52,709 nt of DNA, taken from positions 1 to 52,709 of IMG/VR virus record IMGVR_UViG_3300047300_000727. One strand, written 5' to 3'. Under the pieces are notes generated by a model. The model saw nothing but the letters and a program-made list of their open reading frames with translations, did not search any database and was not told the origin of the DNA. The first letter of the stretch is position 1. Every line of letters starts with the position of its first letter. Shown piece after piece: positions 39,870 to 48,136 of the stretch. This DNA is from a virus. The position numbers and the translations under genes were made by a program.

Positions 39870-42817
39870 TGCCTTACCTTGACGGCACACGAACTGCCAC
39901 GCTTACGATGGATCACACGCAAGGCGTGACCGTAAGGCTTTGGAACCCATACACTGTTGTACCGCCCGACGTTGATTGGCAGAGCATGGCAACCGACTTT
40001 ACATTCTCTGGTCATCTTGGCTTTTCGGCATCGCTTGCAATCCAAACGAGCGTCACTGGTACGGCTCCAGGTTCTCCGTGGTCTTGGCAGGTCAAGGCAC
40101 ACATCACCGTAAACAACGGACACGGTAGTACTAATACTGGTGATATCGTTCTTGCTTCAGGAACCGAGACAGGCACGACGCTTTACAAGGATGTCAGCAC
40201 CACCTGTGCTGGTAGTTTCTCGGCATCGGTTGGCGTGGATAAGCTTTGGGATATTGCAGAGGATTCGTTTTCGTCAACCAGCGCACCAACACGTTTCCCC
40301 AGCCTAACGGGCTACACATGGTACGAAAAGACGACATCGGGCAGCACAGCGGCTTGTAGCCTATCCGCTGGCGGTGGTTCGGTTAGCGTCTCAGCTGCGG
40401 CAACATCCAGAGTGACAGCCAACTACATCGCAACGCTTGGAGCATCAGGATATAGCGTTGGCCCTGCGACTCATGGGTTTGCTGTGTCAAATGTCAAGGT
40501 CAACGGCACGGCTGTACATGACATAACGCACAGCCATATATGGCACGGACAATCTGCTACTGAATGGTCGTACAGCCTTACAGGTGATGTTGATGCTTTT
40601 GGCATATACCAAGGAGCATCCGGAACAATCAGCACATCATCCTGTTTAGATCGTAACGTGGTTATTGCTGGCAGAATCCGAGCATGGGAGGGAGCGTATC
40701 CCGATGCTCTCAATGTCATCGTTACAGGCTACGATGGTGGAACACGCACGGTTGGTTCATCTGGAGGCAGTTATAGTGCTTCCGACACATTTGTCAACTA
40801 CTTGACAAGCACGGTACTTACCGACCCAACGTATGGAAGCGACACGCTCACGACATCAGCCAATGATGTACCTACATGGATATCTGCCGAACTGTCAGGA
40901 AGCGGACTAACAACCAACGGAGACTCAAGCACGGACAACCGTGTTATGTTTCGTGGATGGCGCTTTACAGGATGGTCGGTAGCAGAAACCAATAACCGTT
41001 CCATTTCTGGTACAGGTAACGACCGCACGTACTCACCGTTTGAAGGCATGTCCGGGTATCGCTACTTAGATGTACAAGTAAAAGCACAAAGCGGTACAAG
41101 CGTTGCTGGGACGATTGAATTAACCGATTATCACGGCAATACAAAGTCGTGGAACGTTACGGCAGCCACAACAAGTTATGCAACAATCACGCTAGACTTA
41201 TGCTCTCCTGATTCGCACTCACTAGCGTCAATGCCGGATAAAGATGCAAAGGATAATCCGTATCCACGAAAGAACACTTCTAGCAGTTCCTATGCTGGCT
41301 CAGAGAGCGTCGATAGTGCCTACTGGGGTGTTACTTCGTGCCAAAGATTACGGGTGTCTTCTGGCGCAATAGACATTGGCACAACTACGCTTAAGTATAC
41401 AAACACAGATAGCACTTATGTCCCAGATACGCCTACAGCGGCATTTGAACGCATTACACCTGCTATTGTTGCCGAAGCTGGAACGACTACTTATTACTAT
41501 GGACGTAGATTTTGGCAGCAGGATCGCGATGGCCGGAACGAGGAAGAAAGCGACGTACATTGGCAGATGACGGTAGGCGGCTCAACAGGCGTTACTACTT
41601 ATTCTGTTAGCATGCTTACCATTGCAGGACTCGCATCACAGGTCAATGCAAGTGATAACAGCATCGTACGGCATCCGGGATGGGTTATGACTCGGTCTGT
41701 TATTCAACCTGGCGGAGGTACATGTTCAGTGAGTCAGCCACCATTACGCGACTGTTATCTAAACGGCGATACAGGACTTGCTACATGGTTGTATGGTGGC
41801 GGGACGTTACTCACTCCAAATGCAACATCCGGCACTGACTTCGCATACGGCCATCAGATAACTTCCGGCACAATCACGGCACAGACAGTCTTTGACCGCA
41901 TTAATGGAAATTTCCCACCAGACTTGTACGACCCATTTGATATCAATGGAGGCACAGATAGTGCTTTGTATCTCGGTGGTGTCTCGTTGCTACGTGGTAT
42001 CGCTCACGGTGGGTTACTAGATACAGCAGGTGACATTGTCACGACAGGCACTGTTGACCTTATTCGTACGAGCGATAGCAGTAACCGTGGATCGGATTCC
42101 ACAATAGATGCGCAAGGCAGATACTACACGAGTACGCCTTGGGGACTTGGTGAAGTAAATCACCATGTTGACTACATAACAAAGAGTCAGAACATTAACC
42201 CTGTACACACTAGTCATAGACATCGCGTGTGGTTCCGAGATGTATTACAGGAAATCTATTCAGCTATCGAAGCATACAAGAATAAAGGATTCTTGATGCT
42301 CGGTAAAGCTACAAAGATAAACGTACGCTGGCAGGATAACCCATTGACTGACCGTATCCCCGGTACGGTGATAACTAGCGACAATATTGTAAAGCTCAGA
42401 GACTCTGAGAATGTCGGAGACTACATCTTTATCCTGATAAAGGGAAGTACAAGTTACACTTTAAGTTACACAACAGATAATGGCGCCACGAAGGGAGACT
42501 ACCTGACAGTGACAGCAGGAACAGCAGGATTTGAAGCAGACACAAATCGTGGATTGCTTATTATTATCTACGATGATGGTACTACGGCATCACCAGGAAA
42601 CATAAAGTACAGAGTAAGTAAAGATCAAGGCGTGACTTGGTCTACAGCAGCTAACTGCACAATAAACAGTGTTACGCCACAGGTAGGTAAGGTACTTGAT
42701 ACCAGCTACGACCCACACCTTGGAGGAATGCTTTACGCTATCTTTGACATTGGTGGAACAAAGAAGGTTTGTAGGTCTACTGACTTAGGAGCAACGTGGG
42801 AAGTTGTCCTAACATAA
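39869..42817 (+). CDS. Giant tail tip / receptor-binding protein with Asp-boxes (block B)
   Basis: 982 residues, homologous to the 975-residue protein at 7129 over about the first 800 residues (see the landmarks there). The last ~180 residues are different and contain S-K-D-Q-G-V-T-W and S-T-D-L-G-A-T-W, two good Asp-box motifs, plus T-T-D-N-G-A-T. Asp-boxes mark sialidase-like beta-propellers, so a glycan-binding head is plausible. The swap of C-terminal heads on a common body is typical of host-range proteins. Last gene of the tail operon, followed by a terminator. Confidence 0.65.
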   Translation: MPYLDGTRTATLTMDHTQGVTVRLWNPYTVVPPDVDWQSMATDFTFSGHLGFSASLAIQTSVTGTAPGSPWSWQVKAHITVNNGHGSTNTGDIVLASGTETGTTLYKDVSTTCAGSFSASVGVDKLWDIAEDSFSSTSAPTRFPSLTGYTWYEKTTSGSTAACSLSAGGGSVSVSAAATSRVTANYIATLGASGYSVGPATHGFAVSNVKVNGTAVHDITHSHIWHGQSATEWSYSLTGDVDAFGIYQGASGTISTSSCLDRNVVIAGRIRAWEGAYPDALNVIVTGYDGGTRTVGSSGGSYSASDTFVNYLTSTVLTDPTYGSDTLTTSANDVPTWISAELSGSGLTTNGDSSTDNRVMFRGWRFTGWSVAETNNRSISGTGNDRTYSPFEGMSGYRYLDVQVKAQSGTSVAGTIELTDYHGNTKSWNVTAATTSYATITLDLCSPDSHSLASMPDKDAKDNPYPRKNTSSSSYAGSESVDSAYWGVTSCQRLRVSSGAIDIGTTTLKYTNTDSTYVPDTPTAAFERITPAIVAEAGTTTYYYGRRFWQQDRDGRNEEESDVHWQMTVGGSTGVTTYSVSMLTIAGLASQVNASDNSIVRHPGWVMTRSVIQPGGGTCSVSQPPLRDCYLNGDTGLATWLYGGGTLLTPNATSGTDFAYGHQITSGTITAQTVFDRINGNFPPDLYDPFDINGGTDSALYLGGVSLLRGIAHGGLLDTAGDIVTTGTVDLIRTSDSSNRGSDSTIDAQGRYYTSTPWGLGEVNHHVDYITKSQNINPVHTSHRHRVWFRDVLQEIYSAIEAYKNKGFLMLGKATKINVRWQDNPLTDRIPGTVITSDNIVKLRDSENVGDYIFILIKGSTSYTLSYTTDNGATKGDYLTVTAGTAGFEADTNRGLLIIIYDDGTTASPGNIKYRVSKDQGVTWSTAANCTINSVTPQVGKVLDTSYDPHLGGMLYAIFDIGGTKKVCRSTDLGATWEVVLT

Positions 42818-42821
42818 AGAA

Positions 42822-42852
42822 GCCCGCCTGGGGGAACAAGCGGGCCTCGCTA
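42822..42852 (+). terminator. Hairpin after the block B tail operon
   Basis: GCCCGC (42822-42827) pairs with GCGGGC (42840-42845) over a 12-base loop, five bases after the last tail gene. The T-run is poor, so it may be a weak terminator or mRNA 3'-end hairpin. Confidence 0.55.
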
Positions 42853-42903
42853 CTTAATGGGGAAATTATGAAACGGTAGCAATCAGAGTATACACAGAAA
42901 GCC

Positions 42904-43143
42904 ATGAATACCCAAGAGACTGCAACCCAAAAAGTTTTAACCCGGCAACAAAAACGGGTATGGGCTGCCGTCACTCAGCTTGGTTTTGCTGGCGCCGCCA
43001 AAGTACTTCATAAGAGTGAGCGTACTCTTGAATGGCATATGTACCGAATATCCAAGGCATTGGGAACCAATAATAGGCACGAACAAGCCAAGATTTTGGG
43101 AATACGCATCAGAATAGAACGCATAAATGTTGACGGAGCGTGA
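42904..43143 (+). CDS. LuxR/GerE-type HTH regulator, single domain
   Basis: 79 residues, almost entirely a LuxR-type HTH: L-T-R-Q-Q-K-R-V-W near 13, G-F-A-G-A-A-K-V-L-H-K-S-E-R-T-L-E-W-H near 27-45 and I-S-K-A-L-G-T-N-N-R near 49. No signal-binding domain is present. It stands alone between the tail operon and the ERF operon; the promoter of the latter overlaps its 3' end, which makes it a candidate regulator of that switch. Confidence 0.7.
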   Translation: MNTQETATQKVLTRQQKRVWAAVTQLGFAGAAKVLHKSERTLEWHMYRISKALGTNNRHEQAKILGIRIRIERINVDGA

Positions 43144-43159
43144 ACTCGTGTGACATAAT
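43130..43159 (+). promoter_or_regulatory. Sigma-70-type promoter of the block B early operon
   Basis: TTGACG (43130-43135), 18-base spacer, CATAAT (43154-43159), with the ERF start about 20 bases on. Overlaps the end of the LuxR-type gene. Confidence 0.55.
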
Positions 43160-43179
43160 GCCTTCATATGGAGGTAGTT

Positions 43180-43839
43180 ATGACGCGAACAAGCGATCAG
43201 TTAGACCAAATCGCACCCGCTCTTGTCGGCATACACAATGAGTTACGGGCGATTGTAAAGGATTCAAAGAATCCTGCATTCAAATCGAAGTACGCATCCT
43301 TGGATGCAATCTTGGACACTGTACGTCCTATCCTTGTCAAGCACGGATGTTTCATCACGCAGACTGTTACTGAGGGTTCTACTCATAACGTCACAATGCG
43401 TCGCAAGTCAAACAATGAGCAGACAGACCAAACGGTAGAGACGTTTCAAGAGACTTCCGTATTTACAATTACAGCGTTGTCACGTTGTATACATTTATCC
43501 GGTCAGTGGATAGAATCCTACAGTATTGTGCCTGTCGCTAAGTTCGACGCACACGGTCTTGGAGCTGCACAAACATATGCACGGCGATTCTCGCTTGCAT
43601 CATTGCTCGCTCTCGCAACCGATGAAGATGACGACGGCAACGCAGCGACACATGCTGTTATCCCGGCACAAAAACAACTTGGCATTGGCGATCAGTTCTG
43701 GCTGGCAGTAAATCAACGCTATGGCACAGACTTAACGCCTGACCGTAAGAAGGAAATCTATATGGAATTTTCCGGTACGGATAAGCCATCACCGGAAGGC
43801 TATACGTTGGCACTAAGAAAGTTACAGGAAAAGAAATGA
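43180..43839 (+). CDS. erf: ERF-family single-strand annealing recombinase (block B)
   Basis: 219 residues from the ATG at 43180, five bases after a perfect GGAGG; the in-frame ATG at 43168 lies before it. N-P-A-F-K-S-K-Y-A-S-L-D-A-I-L near residue 33, K-H-G-C-F-I-T-Q-T, G-Q-W-I-E-S-Y, then A-H-G-L-G-A-A-Q-T-Y-A-R-R-F-S-L-A-S-L-L and D-E-D-D-D-G-N-A-A, the same pattern as the block A ERF but diverged. The C-terminal ~60 residues (D-R-K-K-E-I-Y-M-E-F) are extra. Recombination and repair of phage DNA. Confidence 0.85.
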   Translation: MTRTSDQLDQIAPALVGIHNELRAIVKDSKNPAFKSKYASLDAILDTVRPILVKHGCFITQTVTEGSTHNVTMRRKSNNEQTDQTVETFQETSVFTITALSRCIHLSGQWIESYSIVPVAKFDAHGLGAAQTYARRFSLASLLALATDEDDDGNAATHAVIPAQKQLGIGDQFWLAVNQRYGTDLTPDRKKEIYMEFSGTDKPSPEGYTLALRKLQEKK

Positions 43840-44132
43840 GTTACATACTCGTAAGCATCTTTTGTTCACTGCTTGGTTTTATTGTTGGTGGGTTTGCATT
43901 GCTTCCCAAGCGTGTACAGGACGACACCATTGTTCAGTACACCAATCAGCGTGGGGAGCGCGTGTTCGCAAAGACGGTTGGGCATCAGTACGAAGGCACA
44001 GATTATATTGTCGTGCAACGATGCGACTTGATGGGTGAGCCAGTGGGCATAGTGTTCGTGCTTGATGCAGACAGAGTTAGCTGGAAGGATGACAAGGGGG
44101 ATAAATGGACGAGCAAAGTCTTCAACAAGTAG
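43836..44132 (+). CDS. Small membrane-anchored protein, 98 residues
   Basis: ATGA overlap with ERF. One N-terminal transmembrane helix (I-L-V-S-I-F-C-S-L-L-G-F-I-V-G-G), then a soluble beta-rich part with R-G-E-R-V-F-A-K-T-V-G. Not recognised. Overlaps the next gene by 28 bases. Confidence 0.6.
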   Translation: MSYILVSIFCSLLGFIVGGFALLPKRVQDDTIVQYTNQRGERVFAKTVGHQYEGTDYIVVQRCDLMGEPVGIVFVLDADRVSWKDDKGDKWTSKVFNK

Positions 44133-44653
44133 AGCGAAGCGGGGATTGGCTTGTGGATGCAGAAACCGGAGAAATCATCGGCCTTGCTGAGGATAGTAAT
44201 AAGTACATCAAGCGTGTAGACACTATTCACGACCTTGAGGTGTATATGTCTAACCTTATGGAAATGGAATCTGATTTGGCTGCACGTAAATTGGCACTTG
44301 CTGCCATCGTTGAGAATGCCAACAAGATCATCAATAATTTGTCTGCGCGTGTTGAGTGGTACAAACTCAAACACAGCGACGAAGTACGCATGGTAGCGGA
44401 AGGGAATCTTCCACGTGGTAGTAAGACCTATCGTTGTGTTTACGGGACAGTCAGCTTCCGCAAGAAGAATCCGCGTATTGTAGTCAAGGACGATGAGAAA
44501 GCCATCGCCTGGGCAGAAGCCAATGCCCCTGAAGCAGTAGTGACGACAAAGAAGGTTCTTGTCTCTAAGGTAAGTATTGAAAACCTACCAGAAGACACAG
44601 ATGCGTTTGAAGTCATACCTGCGGAAGAAAGCATGTCAATCAAAACGCTATGA
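44105..44653 (+). CDS. Gam / Gp157-like protein (nuclease inhibitor family?)
   Basis: 182 residues with GGGGG before the ATG. W-L-V-D-A-E-T-G-E-I-I-G near 14, a long helical middle, then R-G-S-K-T-Y-R-C-V-Y-G-T-V-S-F-R-K-K near 104 and I-V-V-K-D-D-E-K-A-I-A-W-A near 124. K-T-Y-R-x-x-x-G-T-V-S-F-R-K and the D-E-x-x-A pattern recur in phage Gp157 and Gam-like proteins, of which Gam shields DNA ends from host nuclease. Placement next to ERF fits. Family level only. Confidence 0.55.
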   Translation: MDEQSLQQVERSGDWLVDAETGEIIGLAEDSNKYIKRVDTIHDLEVYMSNLMEMESDLAARKLALAAIVENANKIINNLSARVEWYKLKHSDEVRMVAEGNLPRGSKTYRCVYGTVSFRKKNPRIVVKDDEKAIAWAEANAPEAVVTTKKVLVSKVSIENLPEDTDAFEVIPAEESMSIKTL

Positions 44654-44922
44654 CATTACGGGATGTTGACGCGTGTATAGCGGAGGAGTTCCCAACGAGT
44701 GCCAAGTTTGCTCGTTGGGTTCGCCCGGTTTACTGTGACGGACTGACGCTGACAAACATCACGACAAAGAATGAGCCTGACTATATTCGTATCATTCAGA
44801 TTTCATGGAAGGGTGATGTAGTCGGCGCAATCAGCTTTGACTATGACCTACGGAAGTGGTCAGAGGGACGAAGGTTTATTGCCTTCAGGATTTGGAAGGA
44901 GATAGAAAAGTTTAATGCCTGA
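44650..44922 (+). CDS. Unknown small protein, 90 residues
   Basis: ATGA overlap with the previous gene, eight-base overlap with the next. Soluble, mixed fold: R-W-V-R-P-V-Y-C-D-G-L-T-L, then Y-I-R-I-I-Q-I-S-W-K-G. Not recognised. Part of the block B early operon. Confidence 0.6.
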   Translation: MTLRDVDACIAEEFPTSAKFARWVRPVYCDGLTLTNITTKNEPDYIRIIQISWKGDVVGAISFDYDLRKWSEGRRFIAFRIWKEIEKFNA

Positions 44923-45274
44923 ATACGCTTTTCATGCTCGCAAGGCCGTTAAGGTAGGAAGTCGCGTTACTGTCGGCTACCGTCCTTTCATGTTGCGCTT
45001 TGCGAAGGATGAGATGGACTTTATACAAGCCGCCGCAGAACGTCGAGGGTTGACGATATCTGCACTAGCACGGGAGGCAGCACAGCTTCTTATCAGCGGA
45101 GCATTGCAACCAGTGCTAAAGCGAGCGGTTTCACGTAGGGAAGAAAGACTACAGATCAATCTGGGGGAAACAGTACATAGTCATCTTCAACAGTTCTGTG
45201 ATAGCAAGAAACCAAGATGGTTACTAACAACGGTACTGCGATCAGCAATGCTCGACATTGCGAGAATGCGATAG
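44915..45274 (+). CDS. Probable DNA-binding protein (ribbon-helix-helix-like), 119 residues
   Basis: Basic protein. Y-R-P-F-M-L-R-F-A-K-D-E-M-D-F-I-Q-A-A-A-E-R-R-G-L-T-I-S-A-L-A resembles the strand-helix-helix of Arc/MetJ-type regulators; a second similar unit (L-Q-I-N-L-G-E-T-V-H-S-H-L-Q-Q-F) follows. So it may be a tandem two-unit binder. Last gene before a terminator, hence possibly an operon regulator. Assignment is by pattern. Confidence 0.5.
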   Translation: MPEYAFHARKAVKVGSRVTVGYRPFMLRFAKDEMDFIQAAAERRGLTISALAREAAQLLISGALQPVLKRAVSRREERLQINLGETVHSHLQQFCDSKKPRWLLTTVLRSAMLDIARMR

Positions 45275-45279
45275 AACAG

Positions 45280-45306
45280 GAACCCGGTTTTGTAGCCGGG
45301 TTCTTT
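45280..45306 (+). terminator. Rho-independent terminator
   Basis: GAACCCGG/CCGGGTTC 8-bp stem with an 8-base loop and TTT, five bases after the gene ending at 45274 and just before the GGGGAAATTATG leader of the next gene. Confidence 0.75.
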
Positions 45307-45324
45307 GCATCACAAGGGGAAATT

Positions 45325-46146
45325 ATGTGGGTCAAATTAGACTGTAAGTTACCGATGAACAAGACTGTTCGTCGTCTTTCCAGCGATGCGTTTCGCTGGT
45401 ACATCTATGCACTCTGCTACTGCGGTGAGCATCTAACAGACGGGCGCCTGGACTCTATGGACGTAGAGACAATCACGGCCTGTATGCGCGTCACGGAGGC
45501 TGCATTTACCGAATGTCTGCAAGCTGGACTCCTGCGCGAAACAGACGCTTGGCAGTATGAATTTGTAGGTTTTACGGACACGCAAACATCACGCGAATAC
45601 GTGGAAAAACGACGCGCTGATGATCGTGCCAGAAAGACCAGGGTAGTTGCTAAACGCAATCATTCCGCAGCGGAATCCACACCGGAATCCACACCGGAGT
45701 CCTCAGCAGATTCCACGCGTATAGAATTAAGAATTAAGAATAAAGAAATAGATAAAGATAAAGATATATGTATAAGAGAAGTAATTACTAATTCATCGCT
45801 TGCTGACGCAAACGAGCCATTGACTGCCAAAGCTTGCGTAGCTATGTACGTGGATGCATGGACACTAAAGTACGGGAATACGCCTACGGCTTCGCTAGCG
45901 CCGCTAGGAGCACACTTTAAGCGCGTTATTGGGAAAACACCCGACGAGACTATAAAGTCGTCTATTTCGGCGTTTTTTACGCTATCGGATACATGGGTTT
46001 TACAGAACGCTCATAAGCCAACGATCCTGATATCTCAATGGGATTCCCTGGTCACTGGTAGTGCACTAATCAAGACTGCAAAACGCACCGCCAGTGTTGA
46101 TGTTGCGGATAGATTTCGTGATTCGATTTTGGAGCAGATTCAATGA
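45325..46146 (+). CDS. Replisome organiser / DnaD-like replication initiation protein
   Basis: 273 residues from the ATG at 45325 with the GGGGAAATTATG leader; the frame is open upstream through the terminator but without a ribosome site. N-terminus W-V-K-L-D-C-K-L-P-M-N-K-T-V-R-R-L-S-S-D-A-F-R-W-Y is the typical winged-helix beginning of phage replisome organisers. A low-complexity, charged linker follows (E-S-T-P-E-S-T-P-E-S-S, K-N-K-E-I-D-K-D-K-D), then a helical C-terminal domain. Would bind the origin and load the host helicase, a different strategy from the primase-helicase pair of block A. Confidence 0.65.
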   Translation: MWVKLDCKLPMNKTVRRLSSDAFRWYIYALCYCGEHLTDGRLDSMDVETITACMRVTEAAFTECLQAGLLRETDAWQYEFVGFTDTQTSREYVEKRRADDRARKTRVVAKRNHSAAESTPESTPESSADSTRIELRIKNKEIDKDKDICIREVITNSSLADANEPLTAKACVAMYVDAWTLKYGNTPTASLAPLGAHFKRVIGKTPDETIKSSISAFFTLSDTWVLQNAHKPTILISQWDSLVTGSALIKTAKRTASVDVADRFRDSILEQIQ

Positions 46147-46550
46147 ACCAAGTAGCAACGCGGAGTGGTGTGGACGCCGAGGCAATAAGGCACGTTGTAG
46201 ACCGCATAGTGCCGATTCTGGCGCGTTATCAGGGCGTCACGATAGATGAGACGGACTGCAAGTTATACGCTCAGGCTTGCCGTTCTTTGGCACAGCCATA
46301 CAACCCTAAAGGCTTGAACGAGCTGGAGATGAAGATTCGCAGGGAGTGTAAGTTTCGACCTACACCAAAAGAAGTTGAAGATTGGGCAGACGAAATTGCG
46401 GGACGCCACATAGCTGCAAACGAAGCAGAGGCACGTCGTGTGTATCGTGCGCCTATTGCAATCGAAGCACATCCGGAAGAGACCGAAAGGGCACGTGAGC
46501 GATTCCGTCAGAAGTTCCGAGATTTGATTGAAGGGAAGAGGATGCCATGA
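46143..46550 (+). CDS. Unknown replication-module protein, 135 residues
   Basis: ATGA overlaps at both ends. Helical, charged; L-Y-A-Q-A-C-R-S-L near residue 42, R-P-T-P-K-E-V-E-D-W-A near 75, and a basic end. The F-x-P-x-x-x-E-(L/V) pattern occurs in small phage proteins that act with helicase loaders. No firm family. Helper of the replisome organiser by context. Confidence 0.55.
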   Translation: MNQVATRSGVDAEAIRHVVDRIVPILARYQGVTIDETDCKLYAQACRSLAQPYNPKGLNELEMKIRRECKFRPTPKEVEDWADEIAGRHIAANEAEARRVYRAPIAIEAHPEETERARERFRQKFRDLIEGKRMP

Positions 46551-46894
46551 AGTGGAGAGGGCGCAGGCTTAAGTACGATCCGATAGCTGAGCATAGCGGC
46601 TACAAGCATGCTCCGCGAAGGCGTGTAAAGCTTTGCATTGAGAATGACTTGATGACATACCGTGATGCCGCCATATTCCTGCGGATGAATCCTACAACGA
46701 TACGTGTGTACAAGCATCGAGGAATCTTTACAGGGGAGAAGATGGGACGGATATTTCTACTGCATGGTGCGAGCATCCGTGCTTACATGGAAGCCAACGA
46801 TCCAGAGAATCTTAGATGGTGGCTAACACAGAAGACAGACATTCTTACCGGGCCAATATTAGATGAGATGAGACAACATGACAGTAGCGTGTAA
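46547..46894 (+). CDS. MerR/excisionase-like HTH protein, 115 residues
   Basis: Basic N-terminus (K-W-R-G-R-R-L-K-Y), then M-T-Y-R-D-A-A-I-F-L-R-M-N-P-T-T-I-R-V-Y-K-H-R-G near residues 36-59 and G-R-I-F-L-L-H-G-A-S-I-R-A-Y, the winged-helix pattern of HTH_17/MerR-type excisionase or regulatory proteins. No integrase is seen, so a regulatory or terminase-like DNA-binding role is as likely. Overlaps the next gene by 17 bases. Confidence 0.6.
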   Translation: MKWRGRRLKYDPIAEHSGYKHAPRRRVKLCIENDLMTYRDAAIFLRMNPTTIRVYKHRGIFTGEKMGRIFLLHGASIRAYMEANDPENLRWWLTQKTDILTGPILDEMRQHDSSV

Positions 46895-47315
46895 GAAGTG
46901 TGGGACAGAAGGCGTAGCGACACAAGGCGCTCACGGGACAACCCTGGTGAACTGCACAAAGTGTGGGATGCTAGGATTCGCAACTGTCATACCAAAGAAG
47001 AAAAGCAAGTACGGGAACAGTCGCGTGTATTCTGTTGAGCACGGACACTTTGACTCAAAGATGGAGTTTAAGCGATTCAACACACTGATGATTCTGGAGA
47101 AAGCTGGAAAGATACAGGATCTCAAGCGCCAGGTACGTTACCGCCTTGAGCATGAGGGAGTGTTCTTTGGTGTGTACATAGCTGACTTTGTGTACCAGCA
47201 AGACGGGCAGACCATTGTGGAAGATGTCAAGGGGCATAAGACGCAAGCGTACAAGACTAAAAAGAGATTGATGAAATCAATACATGGTATTGACATATTA
47301 GAAACGTCGGGCTAA
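46878..47315 (+). CDS. DUF1064 nuclease-like protein with N-terminal zinc ribbon
   Basis: 145 residues. The first 32 hold two C-x-x-C pairs (C-K-K-C at 5-8 and C-T-K-C near 26-29). The DUF1064 core follows: K-Y-G-N-S-R-V near 44, H-F-D-S-K-M-E-F-K-R-F near 56, I-Q-D-L-K-R-Q-V-R-Y near 78, Y-I-A-D-F-V-Y near 99 and V-E-D-V-K-G near 112, a PD-(D/E)xK-like arrangement (D...E-x-K). Likely a DNA nuclease such as a junction resolvase. The added zinc ribbon may give DNA binding. Confidence 0.75.
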   Translation: MTVACKKCGTEGVATQGAHGTTLVNCTKCGMLGFATVIPKKKSKYGNSRVYSVEHGHFDSKMEFKRFNTLMILEKAGKIQDLKRQVRYRLEHEGVFFGVYIADFVYQQDGQTIVEDVKGHKTQAYKTKKRLMKSIHGIDILETSG

Positions 47316-47342
47316 TATCTGCGTGTTGTAATAACGCAGATA
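47316..47342. promoter_or_regulatory. Inverted repeat before the HTH gene
   Basis: TATCTGCG (47316-47323) and CGCAGATA (47335-47342) flank an 11-base A/T-rich spacer, immediately after the DUF1064 stop and before the GGGG leader of the HTH gene. Either a weak terminator or the operator of that HTH protein. Confidence 0.6.
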
Positions 47343-47353
47343 GGGGAAAGTTA

Positions 47354-47629
47354 ATGAGTGGTGCTGAACTGTCGAGAGCCCTTGGAATTACCGAAGGTGT
47401 AGTGTCAAGGTATGCGCGTGGTAAGAACATGCCATCACAAAAGCGCATCAAAGAAATTGCTAGTATCACGGGTGTCACATTTACCGAGTGTGCTGCGATG
47501 TACTTAGTGGCGAACATTCGTTATCACTACGGGGAAGATGTTCTGAAGGCCGTGCAAGCTTACGGTCTGGATAACAGCGACGTTGCAGCGGTCGCACAAA
47601 TCATTGCTGCACTGAAGGGGAATCAGTAG
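47354..47629 (+). CDS. XRE-like HTH regulator (block B)
   Basis: 91 residues. S-G-A-E-L-S-R-A-L-G-I-T-E-G-V-V-S-R-Y near residues 2-20, then A-R-G-K-N-M-P-S-Q-K-R-I-K-E-I-A, close in pattern to the block A HTH protein (S-R-H-M-S-G-D-C-M-P). C-terminal helices (A-V-Q-A-Y-G-L-D-N-S-D-V-A-A-V-A-Q-I-I) may dimerise. Own leader with inverted repeat suggests self-regulation. Confidence 0.7.
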   Translation: MSGAELSRALGITEGVVSRYARGKNMPSQKRIKEIASITGVTFTECAAMYLVANIRYHYGEDVLKAVQAYGLDNSDVAAVAQIIAALKGNQ

Positions 47630-47631
47630 TT

Positions 47632-48099
47632 ATGAACACGTATCAGGCAATCTGGACACAGACAGGTTCTGTGGCGCAAACAATTAGTGGAATCATCAAG
47701 CATCTTCGCGAGACGGAAGATGTACGCGTCGTCAATGCGGTCATAGGTATGGACACCAAAGGTGATCAACACGCTTGCAGTGCGAACGTAAAGTTTACGT
47801 TGGTCGGCAAGTATGAGCCAAAAGAGATTACGGTGGAAGTCAACACGCACTTTACACAAGTATCCATTGATCCGGAACTGAACTACGGAATCCGTGTAAT
47901 GGACACGGTCAGCTTTACCATTTCACGGATTACCGAAGATGACATCGAGCGCATCTGGATGTACACCGCAGATGAGTTTGATGACAACGCACACATGTGG
48001 AACCAGCATGTCAAGGAATCTGAGGTGATCAATGATTACTTTGATGAGTACAATCGTTGGCGTAAACACGATGCGATTTTCAACCCAAAGCATCCGTAA
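47632..48099 (+). CDS. Unknown phage protein, 155 residues
   Basis: Three bases after the HTH gene. Beta-rich first two-thirds (V-R-V-V-N-A-V-I-G-M-D, A-N-V-K-F-T-L-V-G-K-Y), acidic helical end (I-N-D-Y-F-D-E-Y-N-R-W). Not recognised. Codon use is of the block B type. Confidence 0.6.
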   Translation: MNTYQAIWTQTGSVAQTISGIIKHLRETEDVRVVNAVIGMDTKGDQHACSANVKFTLVGKYEPKEITVEVNTHFTQVSIDPELNYGIRVMDTVSFTISRITEDDIERIWMYTADEFDDNAHMWNQHVKESEVINDYFDEYNRWRKHDAIFNPKHP

Positions 48100-48136
48100 T
48101 AACTGACCAACATTTTATAGCCACAAGCTATGACGT

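Noticed and set aside
46547-46894. Evidence for a temperate phage (excisionase-like HTH plus XRE regulators)
   Set aside because: No integrase, attachment site or full repressor is visible, and MerR-type HTH proteins have other roles in phages, so lifestyle is left open.
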